64,000 nucleotides of DNA from Excoecaria cochinchinensis (GCA_947683425.1 CANTUQ010000031.1:7451001-7515000), one strand, 5' to 3'. Shown: positions 11,729-23,860, counted from the stretch's first letter. Made by a program: numbers and translations. Notes: generated by a model from the sequence alone, not told the origin.

Positions 11729-14599
11729 ATGGCAAACTCGCCTAGGGGGGAAGATGCCACCAGGCCCATGATTGCGGAAGAAGTGGGCCGCCATTTTGAG
11801 GAATTCGAGGGCAGGATGATGAATATGTTGACCGCCTTGGCACAGCAGAACGCTCAGCCGAATGCTCCGAAGAACCCTCCTCCTCCTCCAATGAGACAGA
11901 ATGAGCCTGAAGAAGAAAGGGTTGAAATGCGAGAAGAGCCCGTTAGGCCGCCGCCAGTAGAGTTAAGATCAGTGGCTTCGGGAGAGCTGAGAAGAAGGCC
12001 AGTGCTAAGAATTGATGACGATAGAGATATCGAGGATGATAGGTTGAGCATGGCATCTGAGAAGGGGAAGGCGCCTCAAGCTTATGACTTTATTCTAAGG
12101 AAGATGGAAGAGAGGTTCGAGGCTATGGCTCGTATGATAGGCAGAGCTCATGGGATGAATCCAGAGGATAGGGAGTTGGATGGAGAGGACCCGATCCCTT
12201 ATAATTTCAAAATGCCGGATGTGCCGAAGTTTGATGGTACTTCTGACCCCACCGCACATGTGAAGCAATATTCTCTGGTCATGAAGGGGACCGCACTGTC
12301 CAAGAAGCAGAAAGTGGAATACTTTTGTCTGAGTCTGACCTCTCACGCCATAGACTGGTATCATGGCCTTGACCGCCGCACTAAAAAAGATTGGGATCTG
12401 CTCACTGAGGAGTTTCTGAAGTAGTATGACTGTGATACCAGAATGGAGGTGACTCTGAAAGACCTTGAGCTACTTCAGCAAAAGACCGGGGAGTCCTTCC
12501 ATGAGTATCTTACCCGATAGCGGAACCGAGTAATGGAGATGCGCCGAAAGCCTGATACCCAGGACCAGATTCGTCTTTTCATTAAGAACGCGAGCCCGTA
12601 CTTGAAGGAGGGATTGAGGATGAAGGGGTTAAAGGACTGGGAGTCTCTCAAAGATATAGCCATCGAAGCAGAGGGAGAGTTCTTGACCCGAAAAGCTAAC
12701 AATGACAATTTCGCCAAAAGGGCTAACCCCGGTCAAGGAACCAGTAGGCCGGCGGGTCCCAGTAACAGCACTAGAAGAATGGGTGAAGTGTCTGCTACTG
12801 AGGTAACCACCCAGAGGAAGTTTTCGAGCTTAGGGAGACCATTATCCTGGGTCTTGAGGAGGCTGATGAAGGAGGGAAAATTGCGCCCTCTGACTCCTAG
12901 GCCAGCTTTGACACAAGGGAAACCGAGACATAAGGATAACGAATTCTGTGCATTCCACCAGCACTCGGGCCATATCACTGATAAATGCAAGGCGCTCCGG
13001 CACTCTATCCAAGACTTGATTGATAGCAAGCAGATCTCTGACCCTGAGAAGAGAGAAACTGAGAAGAAGCCCGGTTATAATGCCGTACCACCACCCGTGT
13101 TTATGATCCAATCTAGCCTGCCAGAGTGGTACGTGCTACAAGATCTGTATGGGAGTGAGGAGTCCGCCGTTGATAATTCCGAGGATAGGAAGGAGAGGGC
13201 AGTTGTGGCGACCCTTGATTGCTGGTCTAGCAGTGAAAGCGGTGGAGAAGCCGAGGATGAAGAAGGGTTGAACCTTGATTTGTGGCGCTCCGATGGAGTC
13301 GAGGGAGAGATAAACGCTGTCACGAGAAGTGGAAGGGTGATCCCCGAGATTACAAAGCTACCTGAGCCGGTACAGCCATCAGCAGAGAAAGAACCAGAGG
13401 AGGGGCAAATTGTCAGACAGTTGAAGAAGACCACGGCTCAGATATCCATATGGGATTTGTTGAGGCAATCCCCTTCTCATAGGCAGAAGGTAGTAGAAGC
13501 TTTGGTTGAGGCCACAGTCGCCACCACTATTTCCCCGTCAGAGCTTTTGGGTTTAATTAAGGGAGGATCCGAGGAGATATTGGTCTTTTCCGACGCCGAC
13601 TTACCTGTTGAAGGACGCAACCACAACCGACCCTTGTACATTAAAGTACAAATTAACGGTAAGCACACTGCTTGCGTTATGGTGGACGACGGGTCTTCTA
13701 TCAACGTGTGCCCTTTGATAGCTTTGCAAGCTTTTGGTTTAAGCGAGGATATGCTCAGCGGATCAGATCTGACTATCACAGCCTATGATAACTCGAGGAG
13801 GCAAGCCTCGGGAACCTTCAAGACTTTGGTCAGGACAGGACCTATCGAAGTGGAGGTCGAATTTGTAGTTCTGCCCATCCCTGCTAACTTCTCAGCTTTG
13901 CTTGGGAGACCCTGGTTTCATAAATTAGGAGGAGTGCCATCCACACTGCATCAGATGATAAAGTTCCCGCACGAAGGGGAGGTGGTGACTATCAAAGCGG
14001 CCAGGGAAAACCAGGTCTCAGCGCTGGAAATTGCCAATCAGCCGTTCAGCGGCTTCCATGTGTCTATGATAAGGGAAGAGCGTGGATCAGTAGATAGCCC
14101 GGCTGTGGTTAATATGATGAAGAGGATGCACTATCTTCCCGGGGCTGGATTGGGTAGAAGCTCCCAAGGGTTGCAGACCGCGATCACCACTCGAGGGCAG
14201 AAGAACCGAAAAGGCCTGGGGTATAGAGGTGGCTTCGGCAAGAAGAGGGTGACAGACAAGATCCCCCATATTTCAGAGAGCTTTGTGCCAGCATCCTCAG
14301 TTTGTGCGTATACTGGTGAAGATGAGCCACAATGGGTAGATGGGAGGATTGTCCCTGGCTTTGAGATCTTTAATGATGTGTATGACTGGCACGTCGGGTT
14401 CGTCAAGACTGCTGAAGACTTTTGGGATGAGGAAGTCATGACTCAGGGTATCACTTGGGACAATTGCGAGCTTGAGGAGGTCGTTACTGAAAAGATGGTA
14501 GCTGCCAGGCTGAAAGGGAAAGAGAAGATAGCGAAATTAGAGCTGAAAATGGGGGATTTAAAGATTTCTTCGGACCTACGAGGACATGCCGGGGATTGA
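11729..14599 (+). pseudogene. gag-pro: gag-protease of element A (two in-frame stops)
   Basis: This encodes the capsid/nucleocapsid and aspartic protease. I chose the ATG at 11729 (MANSPRG...) because the copy in B begins at the same residue; the open frame extends upstream to 11534. The order is: acidic/proline-rich N-terminus, retrotransposon Gag core (about 12180-12740), CX2HX4HX4C zinc knuckle (12947-12988), protease with V-M-V-D-D-G-S-S (13678-13701), then a G-patch-like segment (GAGLGRSSQG...GLGY, about 14140-14225). Stops TAG at 12422-12424 and 12518-12520 replace Q and W codons seen in B. The frame ends at 14599, just after the RT frame opens at 14586 in another phase. The product is not functional as it stands. 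Confidence 0.88.
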
Positions 14600-17500
14600 C
14601 CGAGACGTGGCGGAACATGCCATCCCGACTTACCCAGATTGCAAGCCTGTGAAGCAGAAGTTGAGAAGGCTAAGACCAGAATGGGCTGATAAGGTTAAGG
14701 AGGAAATTCGACAGCAGATTGAAGCTAAGTTCCTTGTGGAAGTCCAGTATCCTACATGGCTGGCAAATTTGGTCCTTGTAGCAAAGAAGAACATAAAGGT
14801 CAGGGTGTGTGTGGATTATCGAGATCTTAACAAAGCCTGCCCTAAAGATGATTTTCCACTACCCCATATTGATGTATTGATAGACAGTGCCGCCAATTGC
14901 GCGATGTACAGCTTTGGGGACAGCTATGTGGGCTACAACCAGAACCTGAACAAGATAGCTGACCGGGTTAAAACTACTTTTATCACGGAGTGGGGCACCT
15001 ATGCCTATCGGGTCATGCCTTCTGGCCTGAAGAATGCAGGGGCCACGTACCAGAGGATGGCAACCAAGATCTTAAGTGACCTGATTCACAAAGAAGTGGA
15101 GGTGTATGTTGATGACATGATGGTCAAATCAGCCACCCGAGAGGGGCACTTTGAAGCTCTAGAGAAGTTCTTTACCAGGATCGATAAGTATAATCTGCGA
15201 CTTAACCCCAAGAAGTGCGTTTTCGGAGTGACTTCAGGAAAGCTGTTGGGACATGTCGTCAGCCAGAGGGGGATAGAAATTGACCCAGACAAGGTGAAAG
15301 CTATCAGAGAGATGCCTGTGCCACAAAAAGAGAAGGATGTAAGGAGTTTCCTGGGCAAGCTGCAATATGTAAGCCGGTTCATTGCCAAGCTCACTTCGAT
15401 ATGCGAACCTGTTTTCAAGCTGCTTAGAAAGAATCAGCCCGTAGTCTGGAACGAAGACTGCTAGAGAGCCTTTGATAATATCAGGGAATATCTATTAAAT
15501 CCGCCAGTGCTAAGGCCTCCGCAACCTGTTAAACCGCTTATCCTATACCTGGCGGTAGAAGGCGGTTCAGTGGGCGCCATGATGGCTCAAGAGGATGAAT
15601 TTTGGGTGGAATTTGCGATTTACTACCTTAGTAAGAAGTTCCTGGCTTATGAAATAAAATATGCTGAAGTGGAGAAGATCTGCCTTGCAGTAATTTAGGC
15701 ATCAAAGAAGCTGAGACATTACTTCCACTCATACAAAGTTCAGGCAGTAGCCAAGCAGAATCCGTTGAGATATTTACAGGAGGCACCGTCTTTGCTTGGA
15801 AAGATGGGGAGGTGGCTGCTCTTGCTACAAGAGTTCGATGTGCAATACATCACCCGCAAGACTATCAAGGGGCGAGCTGTAGCCGAATTTCTTGCTGAAC
15901 ATCCTATCCAAGGGGACACCCCCAAGTTTACCTTCCCTGACGAGAGCATAGGCACGATTTCTGTTCAAGGATGGCAGTTGCACTTTGACGGGGCAGTTAA
16001 TAACAGAGGAGCCGGAGTCGAAATCATCTTGACAACCCCAGATAATGAAAAATTCCTCTTGCTAAGAAGCTGAGATACAAAGTGACCAACAATGAAGCTG
16101 AATACGAAGCGTGCACCTTTGGGTTAGAAGCTCTAGCGGTGTTGGGGGCAAGGAACGTAGAGGTGTTTGGTGACTCGTCCTTGGTGATAAACCAGATCTG
16201 AGGTGAGTGGGATGTCAAAGAAGAGCGACTAATCCCCTATGTTCAATATCTGAAAGGGATGTGTGGGCAGTTTGAGACTTGTACTTTCCACTTTGTACCC
16301 AGAGATGAGAATCGTCTGGCTGATGCGTTGGCGACTTTAGTGTCAATGTGGGATAACCCTGAAGGAGTGGCCATGAAACCGGTCCTAATTTCGAGCTCTG
16401 ATAAGCCTGGCTTTGAAACCGAGCCAGTAATGGAGGTAGAGGCATCAGATGAGAAGCCATGGTACTTTGATATCATGAATTACTTGGAAAACGGTAAATT
16501 TCCAGAAGAAGCCACTGAAAAAGACTAGAGGATGATGCGTAAGTTATCTACTCAGTTCATATCCTTAGAAGGGGTGTTGTACAAAAGACGATCAGATGGG
16601 ATCCAGCTCAGGTGTTTGAATGAAAGAGAAGCGCGCAAAGTAATGGAAGAAACCCATGCAGGGGTCTGTGGGGCCCACATGAACGGTTTGACCTTGGCTA
16701 AGAAGATTATGAGGCAAGGCTTTTATTGGCTTACGATAGACACTAATTGCTCGAAGTATGTCAAACAATGCCAGCTGTGCCAACAGTACGCAGATCTGAG
16801 ACACCTGCCGGTATCAGAGTTACATAACCTGACATCACCTTGGCCGTTTGCTGCTTGGGGGATAGATATCATTGGAGAGATTCGCCCTACGGCGTCCAAT
16901 GGGCACAGATACATCATAGTCGCAATCGACTATTTCACCAAATGGGTCGAGGCAGAATCTTTCAAGAAAATTGACGCAAGGGACATGGCCAAGTTCATAG
17001 AGAAGAATTTGATCTGCAGATATGGCCTCCCTCATCACATAGTGTCTGATAATGGAGTGCAGTTCATGGGAGAAACCAGAAAACTTCTCGAGAAATATGG
17101 CATTGAGCATCATAAATCCTCTCCCTACCGACCGCAAGCGAATGGAGCAGTAGAAGCCGCAAATAAGAATGTGAAGAAGATCTTGTCCAAGATGGTCCAA
17201 ACCTACAAGGACTGGGCTGAAAATTTACCCTTTGCCCTGTGGGGATACAGAACGACGGTGAGATCATCTACAGGCGCTACACCATTTTTCCTGGTATACG
17301 GAACAGAAGCAGTATTGCCAGTAGAGATAGAACTTAAATCTCTAAGGGTGGTCATGGAGGCCCAAATCCCGGAAGCCGAATGGGCGCAGCAGAGGTTGCA
17401 GCACTTGAACTTACTGGATGAGAGTAGGCTGAAGGCTTATTATCATAATCAGATATACCCGAAGAGATTAGCGAGGACTTTCGAAAAGAAAGTAAGGAAG

Positions 17501-17704
17501 CACCCGCTGAAAGAAGGGGACTTGGTGTTCAAACAGATGAGGGCAGGAATACCAGACATCAGGGGGAAATTCAAACCTACCTGGGAAGGGCCGTATATCC
17601 TTAAGAAGCTGTTGACCAGAGGGGCTGCAATCTTATCAGATAGCGATGGGAACGAATTCAAAGAGCCGATCAATGTTGACAGACTCAAAAGGTTCAACGG
17701 CTAA
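14586..17704 (+). pseudogene. pol: RT-RNase H-integrase of element A (stops and one frameshift)
   Basis: This is the polymerase region copying RNA to DNA and integrating it. RT begins near MPGIDR and keeps VCVDYRDLN and the catalytic YVDD (15105-15116); a second conserved motif reads FGDSYVGYNQ where FMDGYSGYNQ is usual. RNase H follows (about 15500-16240). Integrase has its HHCC zinc region (about 16650-16790) and catalytic D about 16865, D 17048-17050 and E 17153-17155. Stops TAG 15462, TAG 15696, TGA 16199 and TAG 16526 replace sense codons present in B. A 1-base loss near 16055 shifts the frame. The C-terminus ends with a chromodomain-less tail RLKRFNG. Inactive. Confidence 0.9.
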
Positions 17705-18093
17705 AGACCAAAATAAAAAGAAGAGAATAAAATGCCCCGCAAGTCGAAAACCGAAAAAAGGCGGCTATGCTAAAATTGGGCGCCTCGACAGGGTGAAAAC
17801 TAAAAAAAGGCATTCTGTGCAAAAGTTAGAGGCATGAGAGAAAATGTCCGATCGTGAAAACCCGAGAGGGCCGATTGGTAACAGGAGTTGATGCTGTTAA
17901 AATTTGGTTTCATGTATTGATGGCGCATAAGCAGCTGAGTAAATGCCAAAACTGATCATGTATGCTGAAATTATATGGAAATGTACACAAAATTCGTGAA
18001 AAAGGATGAATATTATTCTTTTCATTTTCGTCATTTTCTAGTTCTGCATTAAAAAGAAATGTAGCACCAAAAGAAATACACATATAGGCTAAG
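17705..18093 (+). other. Spacer between pol and antisense gene (A)
   Basis: No gene is visible. It contains repeated 'GTGAAAACC/GAAAACCCG' phrases and AAAATTGGGC(G)CC segments that recur in B (31400-31790) and in remnant G (59930-60070), so this spacer is a family marker. Confidence 0.6.
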
Positions 18094-19405
18094 CTAAGTC
18101 CTGCTGCTGCTCTCGCCGATCAGATGCTTGAGCCCTCGGGTCCTATTACCAGAGGCTGGGCTAAGGATCCACTTCTTGTACCCGCTAGTCGAAGATGCGG
18201 AATGGTTGCCAAACCTCGGGATGATGGTCTTCATGGGTAATCTACCCCACAACTCATGATACCGGGAAGCAAATGCGGCTGAGAGATCTCCTCCTCGGAA
18301 GGATAGGGGAACCCTCACTATATCCTAGGTCATCCCAAGCTGCCGTGTACACCGGGAGGTGATGCAGAAGGTGGCCTGACGGAGGCCGCAAAGGGGAATG
18401 CAACCCGATGGCCCATCAGTGACCGCATGAGATAGCGGGAGCCAGGCGGATGTGAAACTGATATCGTCATCGGACAACTCGCCAAATCTGGTAATGCCTT
18501 CACCAGCAGTGATACACCCATGCAATCGTCGACGAGGCAAGAAATGGCTCGGCGAGTACTAGGGGGTAACGCGAGGGGGTGGTTCAGACAGCATCTTCAG
18601 TTTTTTCTGTAGCCAGATCTGAAAAAAAAATAAATAAAAAAGCCGCTGGGGTAAGTAGGGTTTACTTCAGGCAAAAATAAGGCACAGGGTTGTGTGAAAA
18701 TCCGAAAGGACGCACCTCCCGCTAAGAAAAGCTAGTGTGAAAATCCATGAGGGACACACTACCTTTAAAATAATGACGTACCTGGAGTAATAAGGGGCTG
18801 CCGGCAAAGGTTGTAGTCGACCCAGAACTCACAGCGTCAAGACCCAGGATGGTTTCAGCCAGGACAAGTGGTAGGGGAGACAGTCCCAGATGAAAGTCGC
18901 TCAGGACTCCGAACAGACGAGAGTCGCCGGTCAAACCTCCCGGAGCAATAGTAAGGAAGTTAACCATGCTGAATAAGAATGTAATGCTTACCCGATATGT
19001 GGGGATGTCAGTGAACCGATCCAGAGCCTAGATCAGTGGCTCCAAGGAAAAGGAAGAGCTCAGAGGAATCAGCTGGTTGGCCTCCGAGGAGGGTATGCCC
19101 AGAGCCAGGGCTACGTCCCGGGTCTGGAGAAGGCCACAGCGGGGGACGCAAGGCAGAGCGCCAGGAGGGAACTGAGCTCCCAGGATGGAGGCTAACTCTT
19201 CAGGCAAGGGGCACAGTTCCTGATAGGTGAATTGGAAAACGTTGAACCGGGGGTTCAAGAAGTGGGTCGCTGCCAGGAGGAGGTTCTGGTCCATTTTTAC
19301 CCGGCACAGGTATTTCAGCCCGGACAAAGAGGAAAGGGCGCCTTCCCCCCAAGTGTGTTTGTCATCTAAAATACGGTGCATCCTTTGGGCAAGAGGGGAG
19401 GACAT
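18094..19405 (-). pseudogene. Antisense DUF7745-like gene of element A (two exons, stops)
   Basis: It lies opposite to gag-pol. The ATG is at 19405 (MSSPLAQRMHRILDD...). Exon 1 (19405-18782, 208 codons) carries the DUF7745-type signature: a hydrophobic helix with ATHFLNPRF..FQFTYQELCPLPEELASILG, later VNFLTIAPGG and PLPLVLAETILGLD. A GT donor at 18781 and an AG acceptor at 18619 (after a T-rich tract) join exon 1 to exon 2 (18618 onward, IWLQ...) in frame. Stops lie near 19028, 18560 and 18326. The B copy has the same exon structure. DUF7745 is a plant domain of unknown function often found in mobile elements. I infer an element-encoded accessory protein; no function is known. Confidence 0.7.
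18619..18781 (-). other. Predicted intron of antisense gene (A)
   Basis: The minus strand reads CAG/GTACGT at the donor and T-rich...TTTCAG/ATCTGG at the acceptor. The equivalent intron in B is 30716-30909. Splicing keeps the frame in both copies. Confidence 0.65.
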
Positions 19406-19464
19406 TTTGAGAAGAATAAAGGACTCAAGATGTGAGAAAATGAAGAGACAAAAATTTTGCAAGA

Positions 19465-19714
19465 TTTTATAGGCAAGCGTCACCGACGGCCTGACCATTT
19501 CTCCAAAGGGACGGCCTACCCGCCTCTACATAGGGACGGCCTGCCCGCCTCCCCACAGAGACGGCCTGACCGTCGGTATAGATCCACCTGGCAGATGCAT
19601 GCGTCAGCATTGCATTCATCACACGCATTAACTCGCATTTATTGCGTGACAGACGGCCAGCCCGTCAGTCGCTTGTACAGACGCCCTGCCCGTCGGTCAA
19701 GAATTTCTATATAA
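19465..19714. promoter_or_regulatory. Bidirectional promoter of the accessory gene pair (A)
   Basis: A cluster of CGTCGG/GACGGCC words (19480-19700) is flanked by two TATA boxes facing outward. TATAAAA on the minus strand (19471-19465) lies 60 bp before the antisense gene ATG. TATATAA on the plus strand (19708-19714) points to the sense gene. The same arrangement is seen in B (29819-30060). That both TATA boxes are used is inferred. Confidence 0.65.
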
Positions 19715-19909
19715 GGGCGAGTGATAGACGGTTTAAACGGTGCTGTCCCTTTCTTCTCCCTCTTTCAAACGGTTTCTTAGCATTTTTAGCGGTTTTTAAA
19801 GCTTTTTTCCTTATTTTTTTCGCGATTTCTTCATATTTTCGCATCTTCTACCCGCCGGGCACTTTGATATTCATATTTTCTCCAGTTTCTACACTTCCTG
19901 CGACTACAA

Positions 19910-20629
19910 GTAAGTAAATAACTACTTGTTTTTTAATTTTATTCAATTTATCTCTTCATTTCTTTTCCTTTTGACTTTAAGATGCCTTAGATGTCTTAGG
20001 AATTTAGGGAGAATGCTGCCCAATTTCCTGTATTATTATTTTTGTAATTAAATCAGAACTTTTTGCATGATCACATAGAAATAGAACCTTTCCATAATCT
20101 TGGTGCTTTAGAATTGCATCCTTTTTGGCGCACCATTTTGTGCATGTTTTGCTTTTGCGGCCTGAGGCCATTATTTTTGTGTTGTTAGGGGCAAACTCTT
20201 GCCGGGGTGCGTCCCATTTACATATGTACACTATTGTTGAGGCCTGAGGCCTATGTTTTTATCTTTTTCATGCAGGAGGTTGGGCATATCCCTGCCGGGA
20301 TGCTGCCCAAATTTTTCTTATTTATTCTAGAATTGAATATTTTTATTTTTATGTATAATGCATGCCTTGGGACCTAGAAGGCCCATCCTTATTCACTTTA
20401 ATTATTTCCATGCTGATTGCATGTTTGCTTTTGCCATGATGCGTGCGAGGCACTTTGAGCTTTTTCCTTAGACAGGATGTTCGCTCTTTTCGTTTTGTTT
20501 ATCATGTCTTTATTTTGTTTTGGGCCGCTATTGCCCCGGTGAGGCCTAAATCGGCCTTCACCTCGGAAATAAGTTTTAAAATATTTGTTTCGCCAAATTT
20601 CTGATATTTATTCTCTTCCCTTTTCGCAG
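19910..20629 (+). other. Predicted 5'UTR intron of the sense accessory gene (A)
   Basis: Donor ACAA/GTAAGT at 19910 and acceptor TTTTCGCAG/G at 20629, one base before the ATG. The 720-bp stretch is AT/T-rich like a plant intron. B has the equivalent sites at 29624 (donor) and 28917 (acceptor), also one base before the ATG. Confidence 0.65.
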
Positions 20630-20630
20630 G

Positions 20631-22661
20631 ATGCCTCCCAGACGTAGAGCACCACAGGCCCAGCCCGAGCTTGTAGCTCCGGCTTGGATGGATGACGAGT
20701 CCGCTCAGAGGTACAGAGCGTTGGCTCAGGTAGAGTTTCGGGCCAGCCGTTTTGTATCTCGCCCTTTTCTAGAGGCCCTTGGATTGGCCCCAGAGTTTGA
20801 TCTACTTGCTGAGGGAGCTGGTTGGACAGAGTTCCTTGAGCCCGCCTTCCAGACATTTCCAGAGGCTACCCGCCAGGTCTTGGCCACTCTCCGCTACACC
20901 GGCTTTCAGAGTGCTGATACCGACCCGGGGGTGATTCAGTTTTGGTTCGATGGCGACCATGTCAGCATCACTAGGCAGAGGTTTGCTCAGGCCATGGGGC
21001 TCCCTACGGAGGAGGGGGTCGAGATCCCGCGGCGAGTGGTGAGACGCGCCCATTGGGCGGCCATTGCTATACCGGGAGTGTTGTACAATCACGATACAGC
21101 GAAGAGCACCGTACTGGTGTCTCAGGCACTCCGGTATTTGCACAGAGTGCTTTCCAGCTCGTACCTCGATCGAGCTGGTAATCCAGGGTTGCTTAACGCG
21201 GCCGAGATCTGGAGCCTCTGGGCTATGGTGGCAGGCCAGCGTCTCAACATTAGCCACGAGATCTTGGCCAACCTGACTAGAGTCGGCAGAGGGTTGACAC
21301 CGGTGGTGATGGTAGGAGGAGTCATCACCCGATTATTGTTGAGATTGGGGTTTAACCCCGAGAGGTTGAGAGGACCCTTTCCGGAGGGGATCCATGTAGA
21401 CGCCGCAGTGGCAGTTCAGATGGGGATGATCTCCCCGATTTCTGGCCAGGCAGAGGCCTACAGGGTGTTGACTATCCATGAGACCCGGCAGATGTTCAAC
21501 CTTCCACCCTTGGGGGCAGATCCTGATCACCCAGAGCACCAGGAGGAGCAGCCTCCACAGCCAGAGCTTTAGCCAGAGCCACAGCCACAGCCGCAGCCTC
21601 CACAGCCAGAGCCTCAGCCGGAGCACCAGCCTCCTCAGCCTCCTCAGCCGCGGACAGTGCCTCCACCACAGCAGCAGGAGCCACCTAGGACCCCCTCAGA
21701 TTTTGATTTTGAGATCACGATGGACGACCTCTTTGCTGCTTTACCGGCATCCAGAGCGCCGACTCCGGTCCCATCACCGGGCGCCAGGGTACAGAGGTCT
21801 ATCCATGGGCCCTCTGAGAGATACCATCCGTACTCCCGAGGTGACCCCGGGGCATCCACTTCCTCGGCACCGCCACCAGAGCCAGCACCGCAGCAGCCTA
21901 CGCAGCCTGACTTCTCTCAGCTCCTCACCTCCATGTTCACAGCCTTGGAGCGGCGACAGGATGAGCGAGACAGGGCTATCCACGAGAGGTTAGATCGCCA
22001 GCAGGCTACCATTTTGGAGCAGTCCCAGTCGGTGGAGCGCTTGGCTCGGGAGCAGGCCGGCTACATCGAGCACACGACCCGGGAGCAGACTCGGGCCATG
22101 GATGCCTTTAGGGATGAGCAGACTCGGGTCCTAGAGGCTTTCAGAGGAGAGCAGATGAGGCTGATTGAGCAGATTGCTCAGGGGCAGAGGGAGTTGAGGC
22201 AGCAGCTCGCTCATGATGTGAGGACGTCACAGGACCAGGCGTCTCAGAGGGTCGATATGACCCTACAGATGATTGATGAGTCGCTTGACTCTCTGAGATC
22301 CCGCGTCCAGGCGATGGAGGGGATTCTCCCCCCTCTTTCTCAGACCATGAGGGAGTTTAGGGAGCAGACGGAGCAGAGCCTGGAGCAGAGGAGAAAGGCC
22401 GCCAGCGAGCAGACCATCCAGTTGAGCCAAGCCTTCAAGAAGTTGGGAGAGAAGGTTTCTGAGACCTTGGGGTTTATGAGCACCTGCACCCAGCCCTTCT
22501 TGGACGGTTACGCTCAGATCCGGTTCAGGCAGGCCCATGATCATGAGGCAGGACCCCCCACAGCTCAGCCACCACCTCCGGCCCGTCCACCTCCGCCAGG
22601 GACCGTGCATATATCGGATGATGAGGATCCCGATGAGCCCTCAGACTACACACCTCTCTGA
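20631..22661 (+). pseudogene. Sense accessory gene of element A (plant-transposon-protein-like, coiled coil; one stop)
   Basis: 676 codons lie in one frame with a single TAG at 21570-21572. The N-terminus (MPPRRRAPQAQ) is basic. Residues about 20-230 resemble the ATHILA ORF-1/'putative plant transposon protein' type: GWTEFLEPAFQTFPEATRQVL, a later SITRQRFAQAMGLP and a helical ALRYLHRVL..EIWSLWAM segment. A P/Q-rich linker (about 300-410) follows, then a long E/Q/R-rich coiled coil (about 430-610, with the LAREQ, TREQTRAMDAF and QRELRQQL type of heptads), and an acidic tail. B has a homologous copy (26950-28915). It lies where Athila elements have an envelope-position ORF, but no signal peptide or membrane segment is visible, so I do not call it env. 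Function unknown. Confidence 0.7.
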
Positions 22662-23089
22662 TCTTCAGGGAGTTATTTTTGTATCTTTTGTATATTTTAT
22701 ATTTTGTATATGCACTGTACAAAAATGACATTTCTAGTGGAAAACTTTTGCTTCCTTATTGCATGATCATTCGATTGTTAATTGCTTACTCACATCACAG
22801 AAAGTGTATGTTCTCATATCTACTTACATGTTGATAAAAATGACAATATAACAAATAAAAAATAATACAAAACAAAAACAAACAACAAAAATGATAATCG
22901 ACAACATCTCAATAAGAAAAAATGAATAAAAGATGAAACACGGCATAGCCAATAAAGCAAGGTGACGCCATCAACAGACAGGTCAAAAGATGACCATTCA
23001 AACGTGAATTAACAAAATCTTTTATCTCACAGGTACAAAGGAATACCGATCTGAGCACAGACATCGATTAAAAAGATCTCCTTTGAAAC
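22662..23089 (+). other. 3' flank of the accessory gene (A)
   Basis: AT-rich non-coding sequence (for example ACAAATAAAAAATAATAC) that probably holds the poly(A) region of the sense gene. Nothing else is visible. Confidence 0.5.
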
Positions 23090-23860
23090 AAGGAAACCAG
23101 CGGAGTTTCCACACTCCAGATCGAAGCTGCAGTTGAAGAAACACTGCCCTTCACCAAACCGAGGTTGTAGCCAAAGCATGCTACATCTCACAGATCGAAG
23201 CTGCAGTTGAAGAAACACTGCTCTTCACCAAACCGAGGTTGTAGCCAGAGAGTGCTTCATCTCACGGATCGAAGCTGTGGTCAGAGAGTGCCGCACTTCA
23301 CCAGATCGAGATTGTAGCCAGAGAGTGTTGCATCTCACGGATCGAAGCTGTGGTCAGAGAGTGCCGCACTTCACCAGATCGAGATTGTAGCCAAAGTATG
23401 CTGCATCTCACAGATCGAAGCTGTGGTCAGAGAGCGCCGCACTTCACCAGATCGACACTGTAGCCAAAGCATGCTGCATCTCACCGGGCCGAGATTGTAG
23501 CCAAAGCATGCTGCATCTCACAGATCGAAGCTGCAGTTGAAGAAACACTGCTCTTCACCAAACCGAGGTTGTAGCCAGAGAATGCTTCATCTCACGGATC
23601 AAAGCTGTGGTCAGAGAGTGCCGCACTTCACCAGATCGAGATTGTAGCCAGAGAGTGCTGCATCTCACGGATCGAAGTTGTGGTCAGAGAGTGCCGCACT
23701 TCACCAGATCGAGATTGTAGCCAAAGCATGCTGCATCTCACAGATCGAAGCTGTGGTCAGAGAGCGCCGCACTTCACCAGATCGAGACTGTAGCCAAAGC
23801 ATGCTGCATCTCACCGGATTGAGGTTGCAGCCAGAGCATGCTGCATCTCCATGAGTACCT
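23090..23860. repeat. Tandem repeat array, about 36-bp module (A)
   Basis: About 20 imperfect modules alternate between two versions: GATCGAAGCTGTGGTCAGAG... and GATCGAGATTGTAGCCAGAG..., each ending in a CTTCACCA or CATCTCACG phrase. Together they make a higher-order unit of about 73 bp. Element B has a related array on the other strand (26055-26620). Arrays just upstream of the 3' LTR are typical of Tat/Ogre elements. Confidence 0.85.

Noticed and set aside
21478..21993. 171-codon H/S/R-rich ORF in another frame of the accessory gene
   Set aside because: Shadow frame of the P/Q-rich linker at 20631-22661; not conserved in B.
23090..23860. Regular direct repeats resembling a CRISPR array
   Set aside because: Modules are contiguous and imperfect without unique spacers, and lie in the 3' region of a plant retrotransposon.
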